Below, one piece after another: positions 1-6,725 of a DNA stretch of 64,000 nt. The stretch spans positions 620,001 through 684,000 of the forward strand of contig CAJUJH010000001.1 of NCBI GenBank assembly GCA_910586855.1, read 5' to 3'. The notes below the pieces were generated by a model. The model saw only the letters and a list, made by a program, of their open reading frames with translations, made no database searches and was not told the DNA's origin. Made by a program: the position numbers and the translations under genes. The DNA comes from Candidatus Gastranaerophilales bacterium (GTDB lineage Bacteria; Cyanobacteriota; Vampirovibrionia; Gastranaerophilales; Gastranaerophilaceae). Position 1 is the stretch's first letter. The number at the start of each line of letters is the position of its first letter.

Positions 1-1
1 A

Positions 2-1189
2 AAAGGCGGAGCTAGTCTTGCAAATTCAAGATTCATTCAGGATACTATGACAAATTTTGCCCCAAAGGCAGTGTTTTCAAGGTCTAAGGCTGATTTTTTC
101 GATATGGGTTTTTTAGAACTTTCAGAAAGCATGCTTGTTTATTACTGTCCTTCTTTAATAGGTGAGAAAATCTTTAGAAAAGCATATTCCAAAGGTTTGG
201 ATACAAATTTATCCAAACAAATTTCAAAACCGCTCGAAACTCTTAAAAACAGTACTTTAAGACAAGAGGAACTAAATAAAATAAAACCTGTAAAGGCTGC
301 TATAGCACTGAGTTCTATGTTTATACCACTAACAGAATATACACTGAATTTTTTCAAAAATCTTTTTACTTTAAAGCTTTTTAAACAGGCGGATTTTGAT
401 AATATTGCAAATTTAAATAAATCAAAAGAAAAAAATGAGGATAAGCAAAAGCAAGATAAGGTTAAAAACAGCGCTATAAAAAATATCATCGGAGCAGGGG
501 CAGCATTTGCAGGACTTGTCGGGTTTTCTCTTCTTGTTTTAAAGAAGGGTGAAAATTCAAAAACGGTTCAAAAACTGGCAGATTTCATCTTAACCCCTGG
601 AGATGTTTTATTTAAAAATAATGAGAAAGCAAGGAAAACAGTAAATAAATATTTTTCGCTTGATTTTGCAGATAATAACGGAAAGCTTGGCTTGGGGCAC
701 GGACAATTAACCGCTTGTGTTTTAATTGGAGGATTAGGATATTTTAAAGCAGCGCATGACAGAGGAAAACAAAATTTCTTAGAAACGCTTTTTCGATATC
801 CGCTTGTAGGGTTTTACGTTATAACGGGAAGCGAACTTTTAGAAAAAGGGTTTAAGAAAATTTTAAAGGATAAAAAGGGATATAAGGAAATAATAGACCA
901 TAATTTAAACGTTAAGAAGTTTTCAGAATTATCCGAAATTGCACAAAGACTTGCAAAGGAAAATAAAACCGACATTAATAAAGAATTTAAAAGCCTTGTG
1001 AGCAAAAAAGCAATAATAGGTGCTGTTCCTTTTGCATTTTCAATTGCTGTTATGGGGCTTTTTGTTGCAGGAATTTCAAGAGCATTTACCCAGTACAGAT
1101 ATAATCAGGAACAAAAAGAGAAAGCTAAAAACTCCCAAAATAATTTTTTAACCTTCGACAGTTTTCAAAAATCCCTTAATGTCAAATAA
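2..1189 (+). CDS. Lineage-type membrane protein, 5' end outside window
   Basis: The reading frame is open from base 2, so the first Met at base 47 is probably internal and the gene begins left of the window. About 395 residues are visible. Hydrophobic segments lie near residues 146-165, 220-236 and 318-345, counted from the Met at 47, separated by Lys-rich stretches, consistent with a membrane-anchored protein. No enzyme motif is recognised. The last 25 bp overlap convergently with the phage-like gene on the other strand. It resembles in style the other poorly characterised helical membrane protein at 20236-20913 (Gly/Ala-rich hydrophobic helices, basic loops), which suggests, without proof, a lineage-specific family. 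Confidence 0.7.
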   Translation, partial: KGGASLANSRFIQDTMTNFAPKAVFSRSKADFFDMGFLELSESMLVYYCPSLIGEKIFRKAYSKGLDTNLSKQISKPLETLKNSTLRQEELNKIKPVKAAIALSSMFIPLTEYTLNFFKNLFTLKLFKQADFDNIANLNKSKEKNEDKQKQDKVKNSAIKNIIGAGAAFAGLVGFSLLVLKKGENSKTVQKLADFILTPGDVLFKNNEKARKTVNKYFSLDFADNNGKLGLGHGQLTACVLIGGLGYFKAAHDRGKQNFLETLFRYPLVGFYVITGSELLEKGFKKILKDKKGYKEIIDHNLNVKKFSELSEIAQRLAKENKTDINKEFKSLVSKKAIIGAVPFAFSIAVMGLFVAGISRAFTQYRYNQEQKEKAKNSQNNFLTFDSFQKSLNVK

Positions 1190-2289
1190 ATTGCAAAATA
1201 CAATTGACACACAATTTCTGTCTTTTTTTTGCCTGCTTCGTTTTTTGCCTTTAGAAGGGCTTTTGCAAAGCCTGCGCAAAGTTCTTTTAATTTTTCGTCC
1301 ATTACTCCTCCTTTATCTAATTCGTTTATGAAATCTATAGGGTTGAAATCAGGGTTTGGATTTGGTATAATATTTATAGAAAACTCTTCATCGGCTACGC
1401 CTATAGCGCGTTCACCCCTTGAGGAGTTTTTTGCTTCATAAGTAGTATTGTTTAAATTATAAAAACGATTACCATCCCTATCTTCTCCTATTAGAACCGA
1501 CATATTTTCTTTTTTACCTGAAATGGAAACATTATGATTTATCCGATGAAATTTTACGATTCCATCTTCTCTTTTGTGTTTAGGCTCTTCCTCTCCTTGA
1601 TATTTCCCCTTTTCAATAATATCTTTTAGAGCAGGAATAGCTTTAACTTTATTTATATCTGCACTATTAGTCATAAACTTTTTAATACCAGGGTTGCTAA
1701 ACAAAATCCCATTTAACTCAGGATTATCAAACTTTTTGCCTTGATATTTTTCTTTGAAATACTTTAATCCATTTTCTCTGATTTCTTCATCAGAGGAACC
1801 AAGCTCGTCACCCTTTAGCTCAATTGTTTTTGTTTTTTCGTTATAATAGCTTTTTGCTTCAGTATCTTGGGAACTTCCACCAACTTCTCCCGGTCTACCA
1901 TCATGGTCAAAGTTTCCTGAACCCTTGCCGCCATTGCTTGCTATATACGCATTTGCTGCAATGAATGCACCTTCATAACGTGGATTTTTAACAATTGCAA
2001 GGTGCTCAAACACTCCGTTTAAAATTTCTTTATCGTAAGGGTTTCCGTTATGGAGTTTGTTTTTAAAGTTTTCTATATATTCTGTTATTGCATATTGACA
2101 GGAAACATTATAGCCTTCTTCAATTAATTCAATGGCTTTTTCATCTGTTATAATACCGCTACACCAAAACCATCCGTCCTCAGGTGAGAACCAAATATTT
2201 TTGATTTTTCCGACAATATCATCAGGATTAATAAAATCTTTGTGGTCAATAATAACAGGAACACGGATAAAGGTATTAATTAAACACAC
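1165..2289 (-). CDS. Orphan phage DUF2213-like prohead protein fused to a BECR-type nuclease-like domain, N-terminally truncated
   Basis: Residues 10-112 match the phage DUF2213 style: VPVIIDHKDF, a conserved DEKAIELIEEGYNVS stretch, and EHLAIVKNPRYEGA. Residues 120-138 carry the Gly-rich phage motif GGKGSGNFDHDGRPGEVGG. Residues about 155-290 (LKGDELG, ALKDIIEKGKYQG, FHRINH, GNRFYNL) resemble the polyvalent BECR (barnase/EndoU/colicin/RelE-like) domains found in phage proteins. The N-terminal part of DUF2213 is missing. The frame starts at a GTG two codons after a stop and only 21 bp from the divergent antiporter gene, with no visible ribosome-binding site. No portal, capsid or terminase gene is nearby, so this is an isolated phage relic or domesticated piece. 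Catalytic activity cannot be judged by eye. Confidence 0.65.
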   Translation of the reverse strand: MCLINTFIRVPVIIDHKDFINPDDIVGKIKNIWFSPEDGWFWCSGIITDEKAIELIEEGYNVSCQYAITEYIENFKNKLHNGNPYDKEILNGVFEHLAIVKNPRYEGAFIAANAYIASNGGKGSGNFDHDGRPGEVGGSSQDTEAKSYYNEKTKTIELKGDELGSSDEEIRENGLKYFKEKYQGKKFDNPELNGILFSNPGIKKFMTNSADINKVKAIPALKDIIEKGKYQGEEEPKHKREDGIVKFHRINHNVSISGKKENMSVLIGEDRDGNRFYNLNNTTYEAKNSSRGERAIGVADEEFSINIIPNPNPDFNPIDFINELDKGGVMDEKLKELCAGFAKALLKAKNEAGKKKTEIVCQLYFAIYLTLRDF

Positions 2290-2310
2290 TTTTTATGATA
2301 GTATTTTTAT

Positions 2311-3651
2311 ATGGAATTATTGTTTAATCCTGTCTTGATATCCGTAATTATTCTTTGCTTATTATGCATTTTTAAGGTTAATGTTCTATTTTCCTTAATG
2401 ATAAGCTCAATCATTGCAGGATTAATTTCTAAAATGCCAATAGACAGGATAATGAATTTATTTATTTCAGGCATGGGGCAAAATTCTGAAACTGCACTGA
2501 GTTATATTCTTTTGGGTACACTTGCAGCCGCTATGACACATACAGGATTAGCTAAAATAATTGCAATTAAAATATCCTGTTTTATCAAAGACAATAAATA
2601 TCTTTTAATAGGAATCCTTGTTTTAATTTCAATAATGTCGCAGAATTTAATCCCTGTTCATATTGCCTTTATCCCGATTTTAATTCCGCCCCTGCTGCCT
2701 TTGATGAATAAGTTAAAGCTTGATAGAAGAATAATTTCCTGCTCTCTTGCTTTTGGCTTAAAGGCGCCGTATATTGCCATTCCTGCAGGATTTGGGCTTA
2801 TATTTCAAGGTCTTATTGCAGATAATATGACAAATAATGGAATGGAAGTTTTAAAACAGGATGTTTGGAAATCCAGCTGGGTTTTAGGTTTTGCTATGTT
2901 TATTGCACTATTGGTTGCAATTTTTATAACATACAGAAAGCCAAGGGAATATGCAGCAATCCAAAGCATCAGTTCAGGAAATGATTTTGTGCAGGCTGAA
3001 AATTGCAGTAAAAATATTGATGATTCTACGGGTTTAAAATTTGAAAAAAAACATCTTATAACTCTTTTTGGGGCAATAATAACCTTAATTATTCAGCTTT
3101 TAAGTGGTTCTCTGCCGCTTGGTGCGCTATGCGGGCTTATCGTAATATTTGGTCTGCGTGCTGTTTCTCATAAAAATATGGATTTTTTGATTAACGAAGG
3201 TGTTGGCTTAATGGGCTATATCGCTTTTGTTATGCTTGTTTGTGCCGGATACGCGCTTGTTTTAAAGGAAACGGGCGGAATTGAAGGCTTGATAAATTCA
3301 ATATTGCCTTTTGTCCAAAATTCTAAATTGTTGGCTGCTGCCGCCATGCTGTTTATAGGTTTAATTATAACAATCGGTATAGGTTCATCCTTCGGAACAA
3401 TCCCGATTTTAGCTGTTTTATTTATGCCATTGTGCTTAGAACTTGGATTTTCAGCTCCACAAAGCATAATTCTTCTTTGTGCAGCATCCGCTCTTGGAGA
3501 TGCTGGCTCGCCTGCCTCAGATACGACATTAGGTCCTACAGCCGGTTTAAATGCAGATAACCAGCATAATCATATAAAAGATACATGCATTCCAACCTTT
3601 ATTCATTTTAATACTGCCCTCATCATCGCCGCACTGATTGCAGTGTTATAA
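2311..3651 (+). CDS. YuiF/NhaC-type Na+/H+ antiporter family permease
   Basis: A 446-residue polytopic membrane protein with about 10-12 hydrophobic segments and almost no soluble domain. The C-terminal block GDAGSPASDTTLGPTAGL followed by NQHNHIKDTCIPTF is characteristic of the COG2056 (YuiF) branch of the ion-transporter superfamily; some members are predicted amino-acid (histidine) transporters. Substrate is not settled by sequence. The start ATG lies 11 nt after a TATGAT -10-like hexamer (2294-2299) and has no Shine-Dalgarno sequence, so the leader would be only a few bases long. A hairpin terminator follows the stop codon. Confidence 0.8.
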   Translation: MELLFNPVLISVIILCLLCIFKVNVLFSLMISSIIAGLISKMPIDRIMNLFISGMGQNSETALSYILLGTLAAAMTHTGLAKIIAIKISCFIKDNKYLLIGILVLISIMSQNLIPVHIAFIPILIPPLLPLMNKLKLDRRIISCSLAFGLKAPYIAIPAGFGLIFQGLIADNMTNNGMEVLKQDVWKSSWVLGFAMFIALLVAIFITYRKPREYAAIQSISSGNDFVQAENCSKNIDDSTGLKFEKKHLITLFGAIITLIIQLLSGSLPLGALCGLIVIFGLRAVSHKNMDFLINEGVGLMGYIAFVMLVCAGYALVLKETGGIEGLINSILPFVQNSKLLAAAAMLFIGLIITIGIGSSFGTIPILAVLFMPLCLELGFSAPQSIILLCAASALGDAGSPASDTTLGPTAGLNADNQHNHIKDTCIPTFIHFNTALIIAALIAVL

Positions 3652-3658
3652 GAGCAAA

Positions 3659-3711
3659 GTGCAATAAAAAAAGAAGGCATAAAACCTTCTTTTAGTGATG
3701 GGCGCGAAGAC
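3659..3711 (-). repeat. Duplicated terminator plus 3' end remnant of tRNA-Leu
   Basis: The stretch GTGCAATAAAAAA, then a hairpin, then AGTGATGGGCGCGAAGA mirrors 4583-4638, which holds the terminator and the last bases of the intact tRNA-Leu (AGTGGTGGGCGCGAAGG). About 16 of the final 18 positions agree. The two copies bracket the NERD gene. This is the pattern expected of a tRNA 3'-end target duplicated by an integrated element, or of decay of a tandem tRNA copy. Confidence 0.55.
3669..3693. terminator. Hairpin terminator after antiporter gene
   Basis: AAAAGAAGG, a 7-base loop and CCTTCTTTT form a perfect 9-bp stem flanked by A and T runs, so it could act on both strands. Its left flank (GTGCAATAAAAAA) is identical to the flank of the tRNA-Leu terminator at 4588-4612, suggesting common origin. 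Confidence 0.75.
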
Positions 3712-3776
3712 CCCGCCGAATAAAAGCTGTCTGCGTATAATTTGCCAATAAAAATGAAGACAATGGGAACAAGAAA

Positions 3777-4472
3777 TTATCTGCAGTTGCGAATATGTTG
3801 AAGCCTTGTAGAAGCATCCACATTGGCATATTGTGATAACTTGTTATAAGTTTCGTTCATCAATTCTTGGGTCATTGTATAGTTGTTTATTTTGGATAAC
3901 TTATATTCAATATCTTTTTGCAAATCACTATAATAAGTTAGTATGACACTGCTTTTAACCGTAACATTTTTTAGAGTACATTTATTTGAAAATGCGATTG
4001 CTGAATATACAGGAATAGTATCGTCAATATACTTTCTGATTGCCCTTATATGTGTTGCATTTTGCATTATCGGGTTATAAAAACGTTCTTTATGGCTTCT
4101 TCTCCGGCCGACAGGTAGCGTTTGAGTCCACTGCTTATTATTTTCATTCCCAAATATCCAACCGCTATAATTCTTGCTTTCAATAACAAATAATCCTTTA
4201 GGATGGAACATAACAACATCTATTTCAGATGTTTTACCATTATCTCTTGGGATATATAAATTAAACAGGAACTTGCAACCAGTTAACTCAAATGGTTGCA
4301 AATACTGATACAACTTGTACTCTCCACTAAGCCCTTTATCAAAATATACTGAAAGATAAGAATTATTGGTGCTTTGACAATAATCACTCTCATTATAGTA
4401 TCTATATCCTATTATAAAATTAATAAATCTATAAGCCGCCGCAATTATCGCTGCAAGTATTATATACGCCAT
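3777..4472 (-). CDS. NERD (nuclease-related domain) membrane-anchored protein
   Basis: An N-terminal hydrophobic helix (residues 1-22) is followed by a NERD domain at roughly 48-160. Visible motifs are GLSGEYKLYQYL, SEIDVVMFHPKGLFVIESKNYSG and the downstream NPIMQNATHIRAIR block. The E-ID-V and IESKNYSG elements are the core of the restriction-endonuclease-like fold (E/D...D...ExK). A ribosome-binding site AAAGGATT precedes the ATG. NERD proteins occur widely on mobile DNA and have a predicted DNA-processing role; the physiological function here is unknown. The gene stands alone between two tRNA-Leu-derived sequences, so it may be cargo of a small eroded integrative element. Confidence 0.8.
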   Translation of the reverse strand: MAYIILAAIIAAAYRFINFIIGYRYYNESDYCQSTNNSYLSVYFDKGLSGEYKLYQYLQPFELTGCKFLFNLYIPRDNGKTSEIDVVMFHPKGLFVIESKNYSGWIFGNENNKQWTQTLPVGRRRSHKERFYNPIMQNATHIRAIRKYIDDTIPVYSAIAFSNKCTLKNVTVKSSVILTYYSDLQKDIEYKLSKINNYTMTQELMNETYNKLSQYANVDASTRLQHIRNCR

Positions 4473-4587
4473 AGCTATAATCCTTTATATTAAAATAGCA
4501 TAAGTATTATCTTTTTAATGATAAAATTTCTTCCCTACCACTGTTTGTTTGTAGAAAAATCCGGTAGGACAAGTTTTATTCAGTGCA

Positions 4588-4612
4588 ATAAAAAAGACCT
4601 TAAAAGGTCTTT
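4588..4612 (-). terminator. Terminator of tRNA-Leu
   Basis: AAAGACCTT and AAGGTCTTT form a 9-bp stem with a 2-base loop; on the minus strand it is followed by a run of T. Confidence 0.7.
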
Positions 4613-4622
4613 AATTCTTTAG

Positions 4623-4707
4623 TGGTGGGCGCGAAGGGAATCGAACCCCCATGCATTGCTGCGCCAGATCCTAAATCTGGTGCGTCTACCAATTTCGCCA
4701 CGCGCCC
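4623..4707 (-). tRNA. tRNA-Leu (anticodon UAG)
   Basis: The minus strand folds as a class II tRNA of 85 nt. The acceptor stem is GGGCGCG paired with CGCGCCC, and CCA is encoded. The anticodon stem CCAGA/TCTGG encloses the loop TTTAGGA, giving anticodon TAG for CUN leucine codons. The T-loop region is GGTTCGATTCC, and a longer variable region is present as expected for leucine. Confidence 0.95.
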
Positions 4708-4781
4708 ATAATATATTCAATTGTAATTTAACTTTTGAGCGAAATTGGAGAAATATTTTTGTTTTCATAAACTCAAACAAG

Positions 4782-4797
4782 TCGCCACGCGCCCATA
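4782..4797 (-). repeat. Fragment identical to tRNA-Leu 5' end
   Basis: TCGCCACGCGCCCATA is an exact 16-base copy of 4695-4710 (5' end of the tRNA and its immediate upstream base), followed by a similar AT-rich stretch. At 4739-4748, GCGAAATTGG is an inverted copy of the D-arm bases at about 4689-4698. These are scraps of at least one former extra tRNA-Leu copy. Confidence 0.6.
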
Positions 4798-4868
4798 AAA
4801 TATTTAACTGTGAGATATAAATAATCTACCTTAAATATAAAATATCGTCAAGCACAAAAACCTTATTC

Positions 4869-4897
4869 TTGACATCCTCTTTTTTCTGTTGTGTAAT
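4869..4897 (+). promoter_or_regulatory. Sigma-70-type promoter of rpsO
   Basis: TTGACA (4869-4874), a 17-bp spacer and TGTAAT (4892-4897) upstream of rpsO. The predicted leader is about 40 nt and contains AAAAGGA before the start codon. Confidence 0.7.
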
Positions 4898-4945
4898 ATA
4901 CTTACGCCACCTTTTTAAGTAATTATAAATTTAAAAGGATTCAAA

Positions 4946-5215
4946 ATGACAATTAATTTAAAAAACAAACAGGAATTAATTAAAAAATTCGGTAAAAACG
5001 ACAAGGATTCAGGTTCTATTGAAGTGCAAGTTGCTATGCTTTCACAAAAAATTTCTGAATTGACCGAACATCTTAAAAGCAACGCTAAAGATTTCCAAGC
5101 AAAAAGAGGTCTTTTAATGATGGTTGGTAAAAGAAAAAGAATGCTTGCATATTTGAAAGATGCTAATCTTGAAAAATACAGAAAATTAATAAAAGACCTT
5201 GGCTTAAGAGGTTAA
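4946..5215 (+). CDS. rpsO: 30S ribosomal protein S15
   Basis: An 89-residue protein of the normal family length. It shows the S15 signature in order: DSGSIEVQVAMLSQKISELTEHL, KDFQAKRGLLMMVGKRKRMLAYL, and the ending YRKLIKDLGLRG. It binds the 16S rRNA central domain early in 30S assembly. It is monocistronic here, with its own strong promoter, an AAAAGGA ribosome-binding site 6 nt before ATG and an intrinsic terminator directly downstream. Confidence 0.97.
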   Translation: MTINLKNKQELIKKFGKNDKDSGSIEVQVAMLSQKISELTEHLKSNAKDFQAKRGLLMMVGKRKRMLAYLKDANLEKYRKLIKDLGLRG

Positions 5216-5236
5216 TATCACCTGTTTAAAATTGTT

Positions 5237-5271
5237 AAAGGCACCTTATTTAATTAAAAGGTGCCTTTTTA
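5237..5271 (+). terminator. Intrinsic terminator of rpsO
   Basis: AAAGGCACCTT and AAGGTGCCTTT form an 11-bp stem with a 10-base loop, followed by a short T run. Confidence 0.9.
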
Positions 5272-5356
5272 AATATTTGTTTCTTAACCTAATTTTATCT
5301 ATCCGATAAATCCTTAAAAAACGCTGCAGCTTAATAAAATATATCAAGGAAAAGTA

Positions 5357-6430
5357 ATGAGAATATTAGTAATCGGCAATTCTAAAAGTGCTGAAATTTT
5401 AACAAATTTTTTATCTGAAAATAAAGACCTTCTTGTCTTTACAACAAAAGAAGGAACGGATGGTAATTTTATTGATATAAATCCAAAAGATGTTGAGGAG
5501 TTAAAAGAATTTGCGCTTGCAAATGAGATTAATTTATCTATTGCGGCAGATATATTTTTATCAGATATTGATTACTTTTCAGTGTTTGGTGAAAATAATC
5601 TTGCCGTGCTTGCTCCTGATTATGATGCTGCAAAAATTGCTTCTTTGAAATCTTATGGTAAAAAATTTATATATAAAAATAAGATTAAAACTCCAAAGTT
5701 TGCTTTCTTTGAAAAATTAAATCTTGCGCTTGATTATATCAGAAGTGCAGAATACCCGCTGGTAATAAAGCCGGATGGACACTGTGAAACTGAAACCGCC
5801 TATATTGCAGAAACATTTGGAGCTGCAAAAAAACAGGTTGAAAAACTGTTTCAAAATGATAACAAAAAAATCTTAATCGAAGAATATATCTATGGTAAAG
5901 AAATGAGCATATATGTCCTATCAGATGGATTCCGCCCTATTGTGCTTGATACATTTTATACCTATAGAAATGAACTTGCCGTTAAAACTTTTTTAAAAGA
6001 TGAGCTGAAAGAAAAAATATATAATGAAATAATTTTTCCAACCATCTCTTCTCTTGCAGAAGATGGTTTAGAATATACGGGCATCTTGGGGTTTGATATA
6101 ATTCTTACTCCTGATGGCGAACCATATCTGATTGAGTACAATTCATTTTTTAAAGACCTGGATATAGAAGCTGTTTTAAGAGGAGTAGATGAAGATTGGG
6201 TAAAGCTTTTTATGGATGCAATAGTGGGTACGCTTGCAGATAATTTTGAAACACCTTTCTCTATTTCAAGGAAAGATGAATACTATGGTACATTTAGGTT
6301 TGAAGATAAAACAGAGAATGAAATAATTACCCAAAGTGCCCGTACATTGAGTCTTCTAAAGACAAAGCTTCTTGAAGAAGGCTTAAATAGAGAAGATTTA
6401 AAAGATGCCGAAAGGCTTTGGAATTTATGA
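5357..6430 (+). CDS. PurD-like ATP-grasp protein (divergent phosphoribosylamine-glycine ligase family)
   Basis: At 357 residues it is shorter than usual PurD (about 420). The central ATP-grasp fold is visible: YPLVIKPDGHCETETAY, ILIEEYIYGKEMSIYVL and GFDIILTPDGEPYLIEYNS. The N-terminus MRILVIGNSKSAEIL replaces the GxGGREHA loop that binds phosphoribosylamine in true PurD, and the C-terminal domain is short. It could be a degenerate or repurposed PurD paralogue, so the canonical purine role should not be assumed. The gene ends in ATGA overlap with yidD, implying translational coupling. AAGGAAAA precedes the ATG. Confidence 0.7.
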   Translation: MRILVIGNSKSAEILTNFLSENKDLLVFTTKEGTDGNFIDINPKDVEELKEFALANEINLSIAADIFLSDIDYFSVFGENNLAVLAPDYDAAKIASLKSYGKKFIYKNKIKTPKFAFFEKLNLALDYIRSAEYPLVIKPDGHCETETAYIAETFGAAKKQVEKLFQNDNKKILIEEYIYGKEMSIYVLSDGFRPIVLDTFYTYRNELAVKTFLKDELKEKIYNEIIFPTISSLAEDGLEYTGILGFDIILTPDGEPYLIEYNSFFKDLDIEAVLRGVDEDWVKLFMDAIVGTLADNFETPFSISRKDEYYGTFRFEDKTENEIITQSARTLSLLKTKLLEEGLNREDLKDAERLWNL

Positions 6431-6690
6431 AATTTGCATTAAAAAATTCTATAAAAGAAGCCTGTTTTATACCTGCTAAAATTTTAAAGTTTGCAATCTT
6501 AAAATTAATAACCGTTTACAGATTTTTTTCAAAATTTACCCCGTCTGTGTGCAGGTTTCAGCCTACATGTTCAAAATATACAATGGATGCCATTGAAAAA
6601 TACGGTATTTTTAAGGGTATATTTTTAGGTATAAAAAGAATCCTGAAATGCCATCCGGGGCACCCTGGGGGCTATGACCCCGTGCCTTAG
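6427..6690 (+). CDS. yidD: Membrane protein insertion efficiency factor YidD
   Basis: The family core is present: FTPSVCRFQPTCSKYTMDAIEKYG, then KCHPGHPGGYDPVP at the C-terminus, preceded by a hydrophobic amphipathic helix. YidD is a small peripheral membrane factor that assists YidC/Sec insertion. I take the ATG at 6427 (87 residues) because it overlaps the previous stop codon as ATGA; an upstream TTG at 6418 is also in frame. Usual neighbours rnpA and yidC are not in this window. Confidence 0.9.
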   Translation: MKFALKNSIKEACFIPAKILKFAILKLITVYRFFSKFTPSVCRFQPTCSKYTMDAIEKYGIFKGIFLGIKRILKCHPGHPGGYDPVP

Positions 6691-6725
6691 TGCTGAATTG
6701 AACGGTTCTTAAAATTTTCATTAAT

